Source of the DNA: Salinisphaera sp035690525
GTDB lineage: Bacteria > Pseudomonadota > Gammaproteobacteria > Nevskiales > Salinisphaeraceae
Reading direction: 5' to 3'
Length of the DNA: 27,111 nucleotides
Assembly: GCF_035690525.1 (NCBI RefSeq)
Contig: NZ_DASSKM010000011.1
Location: forward strand, 1-27,111
Shown here: piece by piece, positions 25,924-27,111 of the stretch
Layout: each line of letters opens with the position of its first letter
How positions within the stretch are numbered: position 1 is the stretch's first letter
Program-made: the position numbers and the translations under genes
The notes under the pieces: generated by a model
What the model was told of the DNA's origin: nothing
The model's input: only the letters and a program-made list of their open reading frames with translations
Database searches by the model: none

Positions 25924-27111
25924 TCAGACCTTGTCGGACGAACGCGCGGGCATGGGCTTGCCGGCGGAGCGCGCGGTCTCGGACGCGGTGCGCCGGCGCG
26001 CCTTCCATTGCACGCGATACAGATCGTGGCGCCGGTCGAGCATGTTCTGCACCGAGCCCGAGGTGCGCGCCTCCTGCAGCGTATCCAGCCGTACATCGGC
26101 GATCGCGACCTGTTCGGCGTTGGCCGTGGTATCGGCGGCGATGCCGTCGCGGGCGAAGGCGAAGTCGCAGGGGGTGATGATGGCCGACTGCGCGTAATGC
26201 ATATCCATTGCGTGAATACGCGGCAGATTGCCGGTGTTGCCGGCGGTCGCGACGTAGATTTGGTTTTCGACCGCCCGCGCGTGGGCCGAATAGCGCACGC
26301 GCAGATAGCCGGCCCGGTCCTCGGTCGAGAAGGGCACGAACAGAATATTGATGCCCTGATCGGCCAGATGCCGCGACAGTTCGGGAAACTCGCTGTCGTA
26401 GCACACGAGTACGCCGATCGGTCCGCAGTCGGTCTCGATGGCGTTGAGCGTATCGCCGCCGACGATGTTCCAGTGCTCGCGTTCGCCCGGCGTCGGGTGG
26501 ATCTTGGGCTGCATATACTCCGAGCCGTCGCGCAGATAGATATAGGCGGTGTTCTGGAGCTCGTCGCCCACCTGCGTCGGATGCGAGCCGGCGATGATAT
26601 TAACGTTGAAGCGCACCGCCAGGTCCGCCATCAGCTCCCGGAAATCGTCGCAAAAATCGGCCAGGCGCCAGATCGCCGTACGCCGATGCAGATCTTCGTT
26701 CTTGATCGACAGCAATTGAACCGTGAACAATTCGGGAAAGACCACGAAATCCGCCTTGGCGTCGGCGGTCTCGCGCACGAAATAAGTCACGATCTGGGCG
26801 AACTCGTCGAACGAATCGACCGCGCGCTGCATGTACTGCACGGTGGCGATGCGCACCGTGTTGCGGCGCTGCAGATGCACGTGCGAATCGCCGGCCACAT
26901 CCTCGCGATACTTGTATTCCGGGTTGCGCCAGAGCAGGTGGGCGCCGTAGCCCATGGAGTCGGAATCGTCGGGCAGATAGTTCGGCATCACCCCGAGCAG
27001 TTCGTAGCCCTGGGCCAGCTGGAACGACAACACCCGATCGCGGATGGTCTTGTCGGCCACGGCTTCGACGTAGGCTTCGGCGCTGCCGAATTGCCTGTAA
27101 CGCCGGCGCAG
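25924..27111 (-). CDS. Bifunctional GNAT acetyltransferase/carbon-nitrogen hydrolase (5' part missing)
   Basis: The frame stays open to the window edge, so only the C-terminal ~395 residues are seen. The first part (DRVLSFQLAQGYELLGVMPNYLPDDSDSMGYGAHLLW) reads as the end of a GNAT domain. The rest is a nitrilase-superfamily hydrolase with the Glu-Lys-Cys triad: Glu in VFPELF, Lys in QPKIHPTPGE and Cys in VLVCYDSEFPE. This fusion is known as a protein family of unassigned substrate, probably an amidase. The GTG at 27060 is not the true start because coding sequence of GNAT type continues upstream. The final ~30 residues are basic and unlike the core. Confidence 0.93.
   Translation of the reverse strand: MRRRYRQFGSAEAYVEAVADKTIRDRVLSFQLAQGYELLGVMPNYLPDDSDSMGYGAHLLWRNPEYKYREDVAGDSHVHLQRRNTVRIATVQYMQRAVDSFDEFAQIVTYFVRETADAKADFVVFPELFTVQLLSIKNEDLHRRTAIWRLADFCDDFRELMADLAVRFNVNIIAGSHPTQVGDELQNTAYIYLRDGSEYMQPKIHPTPGEREHWNIVGGDTLNAIETDCGPIGVLVCYDSEFPELSRHLADQGINILFVPFSTEDRAGYLRVRYSAHARAVENQIYVATAGNTGNLPRIHAMDMHYAQSAIITPCDFAFARDGIAADTTANAEQVAIADVRLDTLQEARTSGSVQNMLDRRHDLYRVQWKARRRTASETARSAGKPMPARSSDKV

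Overview
The window is high-GC bacterial chromosome, most likely from a gammaproteobacterium. Supporting this are an RsmJ-type 16S methyltransferase, a YoaA helicase next to TsaB (the E. coli arrangement), an LpoP-like lipoprotein directly behind PBP1b, and a dense set of peptidoglycan genes. A halophilic or marine lineage such as Salinisphaera would fit, but that is a low-confidence guess from protein flavour. Nothing marks the window as plasmid or phage.

Layout. Positions 1-3002 hold the distal part of an rRNA operon: 23S (its first ~120 nt lie outside the window), 5S and a strong terminator. Next comes a lone lipoprotein glycoside hydrolase of family 3 (3227-5278). The 556-bp stretch after it contains a hairpin, the decayed C-terminus of a PQQ-dependent alcohol dehydrogenase, and, inside that remnant, a well-formed Pho box with a correctly spaced -10 element. 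This drives the phosphate operon pstS-pstC-pstA-pstB-phoU (5835-10543), with a hairpin after pstS that probably lets the binding protein be made in excess.

Positions 10597-16863 (+) form a likely operon: mrcB (PBP1b), lpoP-like lipoprotein, yoaA, tsaB and a gamma-carbonic-anhydrase-like gene. Between yoaA and tsaB lies the oddest object in the window: three 14-bp tandem repeats, each carrying ATGA, which read as three consecutive 5-codon minicistrons joined by overlapping stop/start codons and ending at the tsaB start.

Positions 16888-18351 (-) hold rsmJ, an SCP2-domain protein and a small unknown gene. A divergent intergenic region with two perfect 11-bp inverted repeats separates them from 18604-22785 (+): a small conserved protein, a CoA-pyrophosphatase-type Nudix hydrolase, mrdA (PBP2) and a PBP5/6-like D,D-carboxypeptidase homologue whose KTG motif reads I-V-G. 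The last segment (22806-27111, -) encodes an SPFH slipin and its NfeD protease partner, an orphan ParA-type ATPase, and a GNAT/carbon-nitrogen hydrolase fusion that runs off the window.

The main themes are phosphate uptake under PhoB control and cell-wall synthesis (three penicillin-binding-protein genes plus a likely PBP1b activator).
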